A stretch of DNA of 64,000 nt from Corynebacterium bovis DSM 20582 = CIP 54.80 (lineage in GTDB: Bacteria > Actinomycetota > Actinomycetes > Mycobacteriales > Mycobacteriaceae), in the NCBI RefSeq assembly GCF_030408615.1, contig NZ_CP047187.1, forward strand, positions 992,001 through 1,056,000, read 5' to 3'. Shown one piece after another: positions 1 through 8,194 of this stretch; the first letter of the stretch is position 1, and every line of letters begins with the position of its first letter. The translations under genes were made by a program, and so were the position numbers. The notes beneath the pieces are model-generated. The model saw only the letters and a program-made list of their open reading frames with translations, was not told the origin of the DNA and did no database searches.

Positions 1-397
1 ACCGGGGGAGGAGGGGGACGACGCTGTCCAGCAGGGTGGCGTCGCACACGACGACGCGGTCGCGGGCGTCGGTGAGGACGTCGACGACGTGTCCGGCGGA
101 GAGGTTGTGGTTGACCGGGTGGAACACGGCCCCCATCGCCGCCGCGGCGAACATGACCTCGAGGTGCTCGGCGGAGTTCGCCATGACGGTGGCGACGGGG
201 TCCCCGGGGCCGACGCCCGCGAGGTCGCGCAGGGCGTGGGACAGGCCGGCGGCGCGGGCGCCGATGTCGGCGAACGTCGTCGTCTCCGGCGCGCCGTCGG
301 TGGCGTAGGTCGAGACCGTGGTCGTTCCGTGGACGGTGGAGCCGTGGTCCAGGATCCGGCCGACGGAGAAGGGGATCTCCTGCATGGTGGACTCCAT
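1..397 (-). CDS. Acyl-CoA synthetase (AMP-binding family), N-terminal part
   Basis: The reading frame opens with ATG at 397 and runs off the left edge without a stop, so only about 132 N-terminal residues are present. It begins MESTMQEIPFSVGRILDHGS and continues with a stretch ending in HPVNHNLSAGHVVD. This pattern is typical of medium/long-chain fatty-acyl-CoA ligases of the AlkK/FadD type, which activate fatty acids through an acyl-AMP intermediate. The AMP-binding P-loop and catalytic core lie outside the window, so chain-length preference cannot be judged. The gene is divergent from rho. No Shine-Dalgarno is visible; a TATCCT hexamer ends six bases before the ATG, so the mRNA is probably leaderless. 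The family is fairly sure; the exact substrate is not known. Confidence 0.75.
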   Translation of the reverse strand, partial: MESTMQEIPFSVGRILDHGSTVHGTTTVSTYATDGAPETTTFADIGARAAGLSHALRDLAGVGPGDPVATVMANSAEHLEVMFAAAAMGAVFHPVNHNLSAGHVVDVLTDARDRVVVCDATLLDSVVPLLPR

Positions 398-403
398 GCG
401 CCA

Positions 404-409
404 AGGATA
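404..409 (-). promoter_or_regulatory. -10 element of the acyl-CoA synthetase gene
   Basis: Read on the minus strand, TATCCT lies six bases upstream of the ATG at 397. The sigma-A-type TAnnnT hexamer at this spacing predicts transcription starting at, or within a base or two of, the start codon. Confidence 0.5.
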
Positions 410-438
410 GGGCCCGGGCGGACGGACGGGGGCGGGGA

Positions 439-852
439 TGGTACAGTGACCGGGAATCCAGCCCCCACCCGCTGCTGCCTCGACGGCAGCCGCACCGGGT
501 GGAGAGGACGTGGACATCACGGGGTCTGGTCGACCGCTCCGGGTCCGCCGGGGGCCGGGGACCACCGGTGCACACACCGGTCGTCACCGGCCGCGGTGGT
601 CCCGTCGGCGACGGCCCCGGTCACGGAGAACCGGAAGCGGCTGTGCCGTTGGGGGAGGCGTCCCACACCGACGTCCGCCCCCTCCCGCACACCGTGAATC
701 TTCGCGTGACGACTATCGACGAGAGTCACCCTGCGCACAGTCCGGCGCCGCCCGCGCGGGCCCCTGAGGGGAGCCCACCGTGCGACGACCGGCGGCGTGT
801 CCCCGGACCACCGGGTCCGGGCGCCGCACAGGGGAACACTGAAAGGACACCC
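439..852 (+). promoter_or_regulatory. Extended -10 promoter and about 400-nt untranslated leader of rho
   Basis: An extended -10 (TG-G-TACAGT, 439-447) is the only strong promoter-like element upstream of rho and predicts a leader of about 400 nt. The leader contains perfect short hairpins: GCTGCC/GGCAGC with a 5-nt loop (474-490) and ACCGGTG/CACCGGT with a 4-nt loop (564-581). A frame stays open from 499 into rho, but its residues before the GTG at 853 do not resemble any Rho N-terminus, so I treat this stretch as leader rather than coding. Long autoregulated leaders on rho are known in other bacteria; here regulation is an inference. Confidence 0.45.
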
Positions 853-2802
853 GTGAGCTTGCCTGACAGCTTGCCTGACATCGTGTCCCGGGCCCAGAGC
901 GGCGGTCTCGCCTCCCTGAAGCTGACGGAACTCCGCCAGATCGCCTCCGCCCGGGGACTGAAGCGCATCTCCGCGCTGCGCAAGGGGGAACTCATCACCG
1001 CGATCTCCGAGGCGGGCGGGCCCGGAGGGGCCCCGGCACGCGGGGCGGCCGGCGGTACGCCGGACCGGGCGGAGGAGCCCGCACCGGAGCGGGTGCGGAC
1101 GCACCCGGAGCGCACCGCGGCAGCGGTGGAGCAGGACCCGAACCAGGACCCGAACCAGGACGTGAGGCAGAACGTGAACGACGGCGCGAACGAGACCCCG
1201 GCCAGCGGACCCTCCCACGGGGGCGGAGACGGTCGGGACGACGACCGGTCCGCGGACCAGCGGGAGGAGCGGCGTGGCCGGTCCGGCCGCAACCAGGACC
1301 GGGAGCAGGGCGACCGGAACCAGGGTGGCCGCGGACAGCGTGACGACCGTCGGGACGACCGGCAGGACGGCTCCCGCGACGGCCAGGGCGGGGGCGGTCG
1401 CCGCAACCGCCGCAACCGCCGGGACCGGCGCCGGAACCGCGGCGGCGACAACCAGGGCGGCCAGTCGTCGCAGAACGGCAACGGCAACGGCAACAACGGC
1501 GGTGACAACGGCGGGTCGCGTCGGGGCCGGGGCCGCAACAACGGCGGCAACAACAACGGCAACGGCGGCAACAACAACGGAGGCAACGCCAACGGCTCCG
1601 GCGATTCCGGCGGCGACTCCCAGCAGACCACCCCGGTCGCGGGCATCCTCGACTTCGCCGACGCGAACACCGCCTTCATCCGGACGACCGGCTACCACCC
1701 GGGGCCGACGGACGTCTACGTGCCGATCCAGATGGTCCGCCGGTACGGGATGCGCCACGGCGACGCCGTGACCGGCGCGATCCGGCCGAAGGCCACCGCC
1801 GCCCCCCAGAGCGGCGGCCAGGGTGGCCGCGGGCGGAACCGGCAGAAGTACACCCCGCTCCACTCGGTGAACACCGTCAACGGGCTCACCCCGGACGAGG
1901 CGGCGCAGCGCCCGCACTTCAGCCGGTTGACCCCGCTCTACCCGAACCAGCGGATGCGCCTGGAGACGGACCCGAAGATCATCACGACGCGCGTGATCGA
2001 CCTCATCATGCCGATCGGCAAGGGGCAGCGTGCGCTCATCGTCTCCCCGCCGAAGGCGGGTAAGACCACGATCCTCCAGGACATCGCGAACGCCATCGCG
2101 ATCAACAACCCGGAGTGCTACCTCATGGTCGTCCTCGTCGACGAGCGGCCCGAGGAGGTCACGGACATGCAGCGCAGCGTCCACGGCGAGGTCATCGCCT
2201 CGACGTTCGACCGGCCGCCGGGGGAGCACACCGCGATCGCGGAGCTCGCGATCGAGCGCGCGAAGCGGCTCGTCGAGCAGGGCAAGGACGTCGTCGTCCT
2301 CCTGGACTCGATCACCCGCCTGGGCCGCGCGTACAACAACTCGTCGCCGGCGTCGGGGCGCATCCTGTCCGGCGGCGTCGACTCGAACGCGCTGTACCCG
2401 CCGAAGAAGTTCCTCGGCGCGGCCCGGAACATCGAGAACGGCGGCAGCCTCACGATCATCGCCACCGCGATGGTCGAGACCGGCTCGGCCGGCGACACCG
2501 TCATCTTCGAGGAGTTCAAGGGCACCGGTAACGCGGAGCTCAAGCTCGACCGGAAGATCTCCGAGCGGCGGGTCTTCCCGGCCGTGGACGTCAACCCGTC
2601 CGGGACGCGCAAGGACGACCTGCTGCTCGGACCGGAGGAGGCGCGGCTCATGCACAGGCTGCGTCGTATCCTGTCCGCACTGGACAACCAGGCGGCGATC
2701 GACCTCCTCATCAAGCAGCTGCGCAAGCACAAGACCAACCGGGAGTTCATGCTCCAGGTGGCGACGTCGGCGCCGATGGCGACCGACGAGGACGAGGACT
2801 AG
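853..2802 (+). CDS. rho: Transcription termination factor Rho
   Basis: Hexameric RNA-dependent ATPase that ends transcription. I chose GTG 853 because GAAAGGA (841-847) sits in front and the protein then begins VSLPDSLPDIVSRAQSGGL, leading into the Rho N-terminal helical domain (LKLTELRQIASARGLK, about residues 20-36). Residues about 55-257 are a low-complexity insert rich in Arg, Asp, Asn and Gly, ending in a nearly pure Asn/Gly tract (about 209-257). The cold-shock-like RNA-binding domain starts near residue 262 (GILDFADANTAF). The ATPase core has Walker A PPKAGKT near residues 399-405, VDERPEEVTDM with the catalytic Glu, Walker B VVVLLDSITRLGRAYN, and the Q/R-loop region GRILSGGVD. The length of 649 residues exceeds E. 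coli Rho (419) because of the insert, as in other actinobacteria. prfA follows after 177 bp. Confidence 0.96.
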   Translation: MSLPDSLPDIVSRAQSGGLASLKLTELRQIASARGLKRISALRKGELITAISEAGGPGGAPARGAAGGTPDRAEEPAPERVRTHPERTAAAVEQDPNQDPNQDVRQNVNDGANETPASGPSHGGGDGRDDDRSADQREERRGRSGRNQDREQGDRNQGGRGQRDDRRDDRQDGSRDGQGGGGRRNRRNRRDRRRNRGGDNQGGQSSQNGNGNGNNGGDNGGSRRGRGRNNGGNNNGNGGNNNGGNANGSGDSGGDSQQTTPVAGILDFADANTAFIRTTGYHPGPTDVYVPIQMVRRYGMRHGDAVTGAIRPKATAAPQSGGQGGRGRNRQKYTPLHSVNTVNGLTPDEAAQRPHFSRLTPLYPNQRMRLETDPKIITTRVIDLIMPIGKGQRALIVSPPKAGKTTILQDIANAIAINNPECYLMVVLVDERPEEVTDMQRSVHGEVIASTFDRPPGEHTAIAELAIERAKRLVEQGKDVVVLLDSITRLGRAYNNSSPASGRILSGGVDSNALYPPKKFLGAARNIENGGSLTIIATAMVETGSAGDTVIFEEFKGTGNAELKLDRKISERRVFPAVDVNPSGTRKDDLLLGPEEARLMHRLRRILSALDNQAAIDLLIKQLRKHKTNREFMLQVATSAPMATDEDED

Positions 2803-2979
2803 CCCCGACCGGCGGGCCGCGGGGCCCGGGGGCACGGTCGTCACCGTCGCCGCCGGGACCCGCCCCGCGCGGCACCCCGCCCGCGACGCCGTGTCCCGGG
2901 CGGGGACGACGCACGAACCATGGACGTTCCGGAGACCGGGGTCACCCGGGCCCCGGCGACCGGACAGAGGAGAAGGACA

Positions 2980-4062
2980 GTGGCACACGCCGATTCGCCG
3001 TCGATGGTCGACGACATCCTCGCGGAGTACCAGGGCCTGGAGGCGCAGCTCTCCGACCCGGACCTGCACAACGACCCCGCCGCCGCGCGGCGCGTCGGCA
3101 AGCGTTTCTCCGAGCTGCAGCCGGTGATCCAGACGTGGAACCGCCTCGCGGAGGCGAAGGACGACCACGAGGCGGCCCGGGAGATGGCCCGGGAGGACGC
3201 GGAGTTCGCCGAGGAGGCGGACCGGCTCGGGACGGAGATCGCCGAGCTCGAGGAGAAGCTCGCCGACCTCCTCACCCCGCGGGACCCGCACGACGGTGAC
3301 GACATCGTCATGGAGGTGAAGTCCGGCGCCGGCGGCGAGGAGGCCGCGCTCTTCGCCGGCGAGCTGGCCCGGATGTACCAGCGGTACGCCGAGCGGCACG
3401 GGTTCACGGTGGAGGTCCTCGACCTCGCGGAGTCCGACCTCGGCGGCGTCAAGGACATGACCTTGTCCATCCGTGCGAAGCAGCCGTCGCGCGACGGCGC
3501 GTGGAGCGTGTTCAAGTTCGAGGGCGGGGTCCACCGCGTGCAGCGGGTCCCCGTGACGGAGTCGCAGGGGCGCATCCAGACCTCCGCCGCGGGCGTGCTC
3601 GTCTACCCGGAGCCGGACGAGATCGAGGACGTCGAGATCGACGACAAGGACATCCGCGTCGACGTCTACCGCTCCTCGGGCAAGGGCGGCCAGGGCGTCA
3701 ACACGACGGACTCGGCGGTGCGGATCACCCACCTGCCGACGGGCATCGTCGTCACGTGCCAGAAGGAACGCTCCCAGATCCAGAACAAGGCCCGGGCGAT
3801 GCAGGTCCTCGCCGCCCGGCTCCAGCAGATGCGGGAGGAGGCCGCCGAGCAGGAGGCCGCCGAGGGGCGCGCGGCGCAGATCCGCACGATGGACCGCTCC
3901 GAGCGCATCCGCACCTACAACTTCCCGGAGTCCCGGGTCTCCGACCACCGCATCGGCTACAAGGCGAACAACCTCGACGCCGTCCTCGGCGGCGATCTCG
4001 ACGCCCTCTTCACCGCCCTGCGGGAGGCGGAGCGGGCGAGCCGGCTGGAGACGGAGTCCTGA
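2980..4062 (+). CDS. prfA: Peptide chain release factor 1 (RF1)
   Basis: Reads UAA and UAG stop codons on the ribosome. The frame is open from 2920, but GTG 2980 is preferred: AGAGGAGAAGGA lies 3 bases or so upstream of it, and the resulting 360 residues match the usual RF1 length. The stop-codon-reading tripeptide is PVT at residues 191-193, which marks RF1 (RF2 has SPF). The peptidyl-transferase GGQ motif is at 236-238 within [10 protein letters not shown]. The C-terminus ends directly against prmC, whose product methylates the glutamine of this GGQ, so the pairing of enzyme and substrate in one operon is expected. Confidence 0.97.
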   Translation: MAHADSPSMVDDILAEYQGLEAQLSDPDLHNDPAAARRVGKRFSELQPVIQTWNRLAEAKDDHEAAREMAREDAEFAEEADRLGTEIAELEEKLADLLTPRDPHDGDDIVMEVKSGAGGEEAALFAGELARMYQRYAERHGFTVEVLDLAESDLGGVKDMTLSIRAKQPSRDGAWSVFKFEGGVHRVQRVPVTESQGRIQTSAAGVLVYPEPDEIEDVEIDDKDIRVDVYRSSGKGGQGVNTTDSAVRITHLPTGIVVTCQKERSQIQNKARAMQVLAARLQQMREEAAEQEAAEGRAAQIRTMDRSERIRTYNFPESRVSDHRIGYKANNLDAVLGGDLDALFTALREAERASRLETES

Positions 4063-4082
4063 CCGGCCCCGTCGCGGCCGCG

Positions 4083-5180
4083 GTGCGCGCCGCCGCGCGG
4101 GCGTTCGCGGCGGCGGGGATCGACTCCGCCGCCGTCGAGGCCCGGCTGCTCATGTCCTACGCCCTCGCGGCCGCCGCGGGTCCGGGGGAACCGGCCGCCG
4201 CGGGTCCGGGGGAGGGGACCGTGCCGGTCGGGAGGGGGGCGCCGGCCGCGCCGCTCGTCCCGGTGGGGATGTCCGACGTCGTCCTGCGCGGTGACGACCC
4301 CGTCCCGGGGTGCTGGGGTGACTGGGTGGCCCGCCGGGTCGGCCGGGAACCGCTCCAGCACATCGTGGGCTCGGCGCCGTTCTGCGGCGTCGACCTCGCG
4401 GTGGGGCCGGGCGTGTTCGTCCCGCGCCCCGAGACCGAGCTCCTCGTGGCGTGGGCGGTCGAGCGCGTCGCCGCGCTGCTGCGCGACGGGCGCCGCCCGG
4501 TGCGGGTCCTCGACCTGTGCTCGGGGCCGGGCACGATCGCCCTCGGGCTCGCGCACCTGCTCGGTGACGTGGTGAGCGCTACCGGCGGCGGTGTCGGCGG
4601 TGTCGGCCGTGACGTGGTGGACGCTGCCGGCGCTGACCGCGGTGCCGGCGCTGACCGGGGTGCCGGCCGCGACGGGGCGACGACCGCCCCGGCCGTCGAG
4701 ATCACGGGCCTCGAGCTCTCCGCGACGGCGGTGCGCCTCGCCGAGGCGTCCCACGCCGCGCTGCGCGAGCGGGCGCTCGTCCCCGCCGGCGTGACCGTCT
4801 CCTTCACCCGCGCCGACCTGCGGGAGCGCGGCGTCGTCCCCGGTCTGGGCCTCGCGGGGACCGCGGACGTCGTGCTCTCGAACCCGCCGTACGTCCCGTC
4901 CGGCACCCCCGTCTCACCCGAGGTGCGGGCCGACCCGCCCGAGGCGGTCTTCGCGGGTGCGGACGGGATGGCCTTCCTGCCGACGCTCCTCGACGCCGCC
5001 CTCACCGCCGCCGCCCCGGGCGCGTGGATCGCCGTCGAACACGACGACGCCACCGGCCCCCGCACCGCCGCGGCGCTCGCGGAGGCGGGCGTCGAGGGTG
5101 TCCGCGGTCACACCGACCTCGCGGGCCGGGACCGCTTCGTCACCGGTCGGGTGGGGACGGGCGCCCGGGGGCTAGAGTGA
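4083..5180 (+). CDS. prmC: Peptide chain release factor N5-glutamine methyltransferase
   Basis: Methylates the GGQ glutamine of release factors using S-adenosylmethionine. The SAM-binding motif is VLDLCSGPGTIALGLAH and the catalytic NPPY is at about residue 267 (SNPPYVPSG), diagnostic for PrmC/HemK. The upstream stretch PRPETELLVAWAVE is also typical. The start is uncertain: GTG 4083 has no clear ribosome-binding site, while CTG 4059, overlapping the prfA stop, has GGAG 8 bases upstream. Either fits translational coupling to prfA. The protein is about 365 residues, longer than usual, because of two low-complexity segments: one near residues 31-55 (AAGPGE repeated) and one between SAM motifs I and II (about residues 163-200, GADRGAG repeated). 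A gene of this family always follows prfA in this order. Confidence 0.9.
   Translation: MRAAARAFAAAGIDSAAVEARLLMSYALAAAAGPGEPAAAGPGEGTVPVGRGAPAAPLVPVGMSDVVLRGDDPVPGCWGDWVARRVGREPLQHIVGSAPFCGVDLAVGPGVFVPRPETELLVAWAVERVAALLRDGRRPVRVLDLCSGPGTIALGLAHLLGDVVSATGGGVGGVGRDVVDAAGADRGAGADRGAGRDGATTAPAVEITGLELSATAVRLAEASHAALRERALVPAGVTVSFTRADLRERGVVPGLGLAGTADVVLSNPPYVPSGTPVSPEVRADPPEAVFAGADGMAFLPTLLDAALTAAAPGAWIAVEHDDATGPRTAAALAEAGVEGVRGHTDLAGRDRFVTGRVGTGARGLE
5173..5178 (+). promoter_or_regulatory. Candidate -10 element upstream of tsaC
   Basis: TAGAGT lies inside the last codons of prmC, 27 bases before the tsaC ATG. It would give a short leader carrying the AGAAGGGAGA ribosome-binding site. Confidence 0.4.
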
Positions 5181-5205
5181 ACCGAGACAGAAGGGAGACC
5201 TCTCC

Positions 5206-5865
5206 ATGACCCGGATCCACGACTGCTCCACGGCGGACGGACGCAGCGCCGGCCTGGCCGCCGCGACGGAGGCGGTGAGGACCGGTCGGCTCGTCGTCCT
5301 GCCCACGGACACCGTGTACGGCCTCGGCTGCGACGCCTTCGACACGGACGCCGTCAACGCGCTCCTGCGGGCGAAGAACCGGGGGCCGGACATGCCGGTC
5401 CCGGTGCTCGTCGGCTCCTGGACGACCATCGAGGGGCTCGTGCGCGAGTACACCTACACGATGCGGACGCTCGTCGAGGCCTTCTGGCCCGGCGGGGTGT
5501 CCCTCGTCGTCCACGAGGCCCCGAGCCTGCCGTGGAACCTCGGGGACACCCGGGGGACCGTGATGCTCCGGATGCCCGCCCACCCCGTCGCCGTCGACCT
5601 GCTCCGCGAGACCGGACCGATGGCCGTGAGCTCCGCGAACGTCTCCGGGCACCCGCCGGCGACGACGGCGCAGGAGGCGGTCGACCAGCTCGGCGAGGAC
5701 GTCGCGGTGTACCTCGACGGCGGCGACGGCACCGTCGGGACCGCGTCGACGATCATCGACGTGTCCCGGGACCGGCCGCGGGTGCTCCGCGAGGGGGCCG
5801 TGCCGGCCGGGCGCGTCGCCGAGGTGCTCGGGATGACGCCTGAGGAGCTGCGGGGGGACGTGTGA
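5206..5865 (+). CDS. tsaC: L-threonylcarbamoyladenylate synthase (Sua5/YciO/YrdC family)
   Basis: Makes threonylcarbamoyl-AMP from threonine, bicarbonate and ATP, the first step of the t6A37 modification of ANN-decoding tRNAs. The 219-residue protein shows the family landmarks LVVLPTDTVYGLGCDAF (residues about 29-45), RAKNRGPDMPVPVLV, a central basic/PGGVSLVV stretch, and the SSANVSGHPPATT segment near 145. It is the short TsaC form without a Sua5 C-terminal domain. AGAAGGGAGA stands 8 bases upstream of ATG 5206. Its stop overlaps the wecA start (GTGA), so the two are translationally coupled. Confidence 0.93.
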   Translation: MTRIHDCSTADGRSAGLAAATEAVRTGRLVVLPTDTVYGLGCDAFDTDAVNALLRAKNRGPDMPVPVLVGSWTTIEGLVREYTYTMRTLVEAFWPGGVSLVVHEAPSLPWNLGDTRGTVMLRMPAHPVAVDLLRETGPMAVSSANVSGHPPATTAQEAVDQLGEDVAVYLDGGDGTVGTASTIIDVSRDRPRVLREGAVPAGRVAEVLGMTPEELRGDV

Positions 5866-7112
5866 TCCTCGCCGTCGCTGACTCACTCGGCGCGGGGGTG
5901 CCGGTCCGGGAGCTCGCGCTCGTCCTCCTCGTCGCGTGCGTCGTGACGTACCTGACGACGGGACCGGTGCGCACGTTCGTCGTCCGGTACGGGCCGCTCG
6001 CCGCGCCGCGGGAACGCGACGTCCACCGGGTCCCGACGCCCCGGCTGGGCGGGGTGGCGATGCTCCTCGGGTGCATGGCCGCGGTCCTCACCGCGTCCCA
6101 GCTCCCCGCGCTCAACCGCGGCTTCCCCCCGGTCACCCCGGACATGCTCGCCGTCGTCGTCGCCGCCCTCGTCATCGCCGCCGTGGGGGTGCTCGACGAC
6201 CTCTACGACATCTCGTGGGTGCTGAAGCTCGGCGGCCAGGTCGTCGGGGCGGTGGTCATGAGCCTCATGGGCGTGTCCTGGTACCTGCTCTACCTGCCGG
6301 TCGGGGACGGGACGACGCTCGTCCTCGACGAGCTGCAGTCCACCGTCATCACGGCGGTCATCACGGTCGCGGTCATCAACGCGATGAACTTCGTCGACGG
6401 GCTCGACGGCCTCGCCGCGGGGCTCGGGGCGATCGCCGGGGGGACGATCCTCGTGTACTCGCTGACGATCCTCCACGACCAGGGCGGGACGGTGAGCGCC
6501 TACCCGCCGGCGATGATCTCGGCGGTGCTCGTCGGGGTGTGCGTCGGGTTCCTGCCGCACAACTTCGCGCCGGCCCGGATCTTCATGGGCGACAGCGGGT
6601 CCATGCTCATCGGGCTGCTGCTCTCGGCGGCGTGCGTGTCGACGTCGGGGCGGATCAACATGTCCCTGTTCGGCCCCGCCGACGCCTTCGCGCTGCTCTC
6701 GCCGCTGTTCGTCGTCGCCGCCGCGCTGTTCATCCCGATGCTCGACCTGCTTCTCGCGGTCGTCCGGCGCGTGAGCGCGGGCAAGAGCCCGTTCGCCCCG
6801 GACAAGCAGCACCTGCACCACCGCCTGCTGCGGATCGGGCACGGCCAGCGCCAGGTGGTGCTCATCCTGTACATGTGGGTCGCCGTCGTCGCGTTCGGCG
6901 CGGTCGGGTCGACGGTCCTCCCGCCCGACCTCACCGCCGTGGCCTTCGGCGTGGCGATCCTCCTCGCCGTCGTCGTCACGGGGGTGCCGCTGCACCGGGC
7001 GCGGGTCGCGCGGGCGCGGACGGACCGGGGCGGCCGGGGCACCGGTGAGGGAAGCCCGGCGGGGGCGGGGACACGCCGACCGGGTGGGGGAGACGACGCC
7101 ACCGCCGGCTAG
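5862..7112 (+). CDS. wecA: Undecaprenyl-phosphate sugar-1-phosphate transferase (WecA/Rfe)
   Basis: Integral membrane enzyme that moves a sugar-1-phosphate, usually GlcNAc-1-P, from UDP-sugar to decaprenyl/undecaprenyl phosphate. In corynebacteria and mycobacteria this starts the linker joining arabinogalactan to peptidoglycan. It has about eleven hydrophobic segments. Signature motifs are VLDDLYDIS (the DD pair near residues 112-113, Mg2+ binding), NAMNFVDGLDGLAAG, ARIFMGDSGSMLIG and the cytoplasmic PDKQHLHHRLL loop. The last 40 residues are a charged Gly/Arg tail. Translation begins at GTG 5862 overlapping the tsaC stop. The 416-residue length is normal for the actinobacterial form. Confidence 0.92.
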   Translation: MILAVADSLGAGVPVRELALVLLVACVVTYLTTGPVRTFVVRYGPLAAPRERDVHRVPTPRLGGVAMLLGCMAAVLTASQLPALNRGFPPVTPDMLAVVVAALVIAAVGVLDDLYDISWVLKLGGQVVGAVVMSLMGVSWYLLYLPVGDGTTLVLDELQSTVITAVITVAVINAMNFVDGLDGLAAGLGAIAGGTILVYSLTILHDQGGTVSAYPPAMISAVLVGVCVGFLPHNFAPARIFMGDSGSMLIGLLLSAACVSTSGRINMSLFGPADAFALLSPLFVVAAALFIPMLDLLLAVVRRVSAGKSPFAPDKQHLHHRLLRIGHGQRQVVLILYMWVAVVAFGAVGSTVLPPDLTAVAFGVAILLAVVVTGVPLHRARVARARTDRGGRGTGEGSPAGAGTRRPGGGDDATAG

Positions 7113-7115
7113 GCT
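7110..7115 (+). promoter_or_regulatory. -10 element of the atpI-like gene (leaderless)
   Basis: TAGGCT overlaps the wecA stop codon TAG and ends six bases before the GTG at 7122. No ribosome-binding site is present between them, so the transcript would start at the initiation codon. Confidence 0.5.
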
Positions 7116-7121
7116 GGCGGC

Positions 7122-7649
7122 GTGACTTCGACGAACGCGAACGACAATCCCGGGTCCGACGCCGAGGGGGCCGTCGACCCGGCGACCGTGGCCTCCCCAC
7201 GCACCGCGGCGGCCGACCTGCCCCCGGTCAACGAGGGGACGGCGGACCTGTCCGACCACCGGCGGCCGCTCGTCCGGGCCGCCCGGTTCGGTGCACTCGC
7301 GCTGGCGGTCATCACGGTGGTGTCCCTCATCGGGTGGGGGGTGGCCCGGGGGATGCCGGGGGTCTGGGGCGTGGTCGTCGGCGCCGTCATCGGCGGTGGT
7401 TTCGTCCTCGTGACCGTGGGGGTGACCCTGGCGACCTCGCGGACGGACGCGACGACGACGATGACCGTGATGATGGGGTCCTGGCTCGTGAAGATCGTCG
7501 TGCTCCTCATCGTCCTCGGCGTGCTGCGGTCGATGGACTTCTACGACAAGGCCGCGTTCGTGACGACGCTGCTGCTGGCGATGGTCGCGACCCTCGGCAC
7601 GGAGACGGCCGGGGTCGTGACGACCCGGACGACGTCCGTCGGCCGGTGA
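7122..7649 (+). CDS. atpI: AtpI-like membrane protein preceding the ATP synthase operon
   Basis: A 175-residue protein with a hydrophilic, Asp/Ala-rich N-terminus (residues 1-50) followed by four hydrophobic segments (about 57-77, 82-102, 112-132, 140-160). Position directly upstream of atpB and the four-segment topology fit the ATP synthase protein I family, thought to help Fo c-ring assembly or Mg2+ handling. Sequence similarity by eye is weak, so the name rests mainly on context and topology. A strong terminator at 7741 separates it from atpB, so it is not obligatorily cotranscribed with the synthase. It probably starts leaderless from GTG 7122. Confidence 0.65.
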   Translation: MTSTNANDNPGSDAEGAVDPATVASPRTAAADLPPVNEGTADLSDHRRPLVRAARFGALALAVITVVSLIGWGVARGMPGVWGVVVGAVIGGGFVLVTVGVTLATSRTDATTTMTVMMGSWLVKIVVLLIVLGVLRSMDFYDKAAFVTTLLLAMVATLGTETAGVVTTRTTSVGR

Positions 7650-7740
7650 CCGACCCTCGCCCCGGTCGGTGACCGACCCGCACCCCGGGTGTCCCGGCCG
7701 CCCGGATGCGGTCCCCCCGGCGGAGCGGGACCCGCCGAAA

Positions 7741-7763
7741 GCCCCCCATGAGGGGGCATTTTT
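7741..7763 (+). terminator. Intrinsic terminator after the atpI-like gene
   Basis: GCCCCC (starting at 7741) pairs with GGGGGC (7752-7757) around a short CATGA loop, and is followed by ATTTTT. This is the most canonical rho-independent terminator in the window. It closes the wecA-atpI transcript about 430 bp before atpB. Confidence 0.85.
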
Positions 7764-8194
7764 CATTCATGCTGTCCCTCCCGATGCAGTTCATGGGGGT
7801 GAGTGCCTGAACGAGGGTCACGGGTGGCGGAACCCCCCGTGTTCCGCTTCGCTCCCCAGGCCCGCGACCTGCTAATGTCTACCGCGGGTAATCATGCCTC
7901 CCCTGTGTGGCCCTCATCCGGGGGTCCCGGTTGCCGGGACCTGACGGGTGCGACCTGCGCGACATGCGTGTGCTGCGCACCACGTGCACCATGTCTCACG
8001 CGCCCGACCTGTCGGGTGCGGCCGGTGCGTCCGGGTCAGCGGGGGAGTGTGGTTAGTCTCCCCCCGCCGTGTGGATGTGCGACGGAGTCCACGGTGGCGG
8101 GATACCTCTCAATGACGACCTCCATCGCACCGCGTGACGCCTAGATCATGCGGCCCAATCACGGGAGAGAACGCTGAGCGTTACAACCTTGGCC
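7764..8194 (+). promoter_or_regulatory. Promoter region and structured leader of the atp operon
   Basis: No credible gene lies here. Two -10-like hexamers occur, TAATGT (7873-7878) and TAGTCT (8054-8059). Perfect inverted repeats are GGTCCCGG/CCGGGACC with a 3-nt loop (7923-7941) and GGGGGAG/CTCCCCC with a 10-nt loop (8041-8064); the second encloses the TAGTCT hexamer. If transcription starts at the first hexamer, the atp mRNA carries about 310 nt of folded leader; if at the second, about 130 nt. GGGAGAG at 8163-8169 is the only purine-rich ribosome-binding-like sequence before atpB. Confidence 0.5.

Noticed and set aside
517..3948. A 1143-residue open frame on the minus strand opposite rho and prfA
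   Set aside because: High GC leaves antisense frames open; the translation is Arg/Val/Asp-rich without domains and fully antisense to two certain genes.
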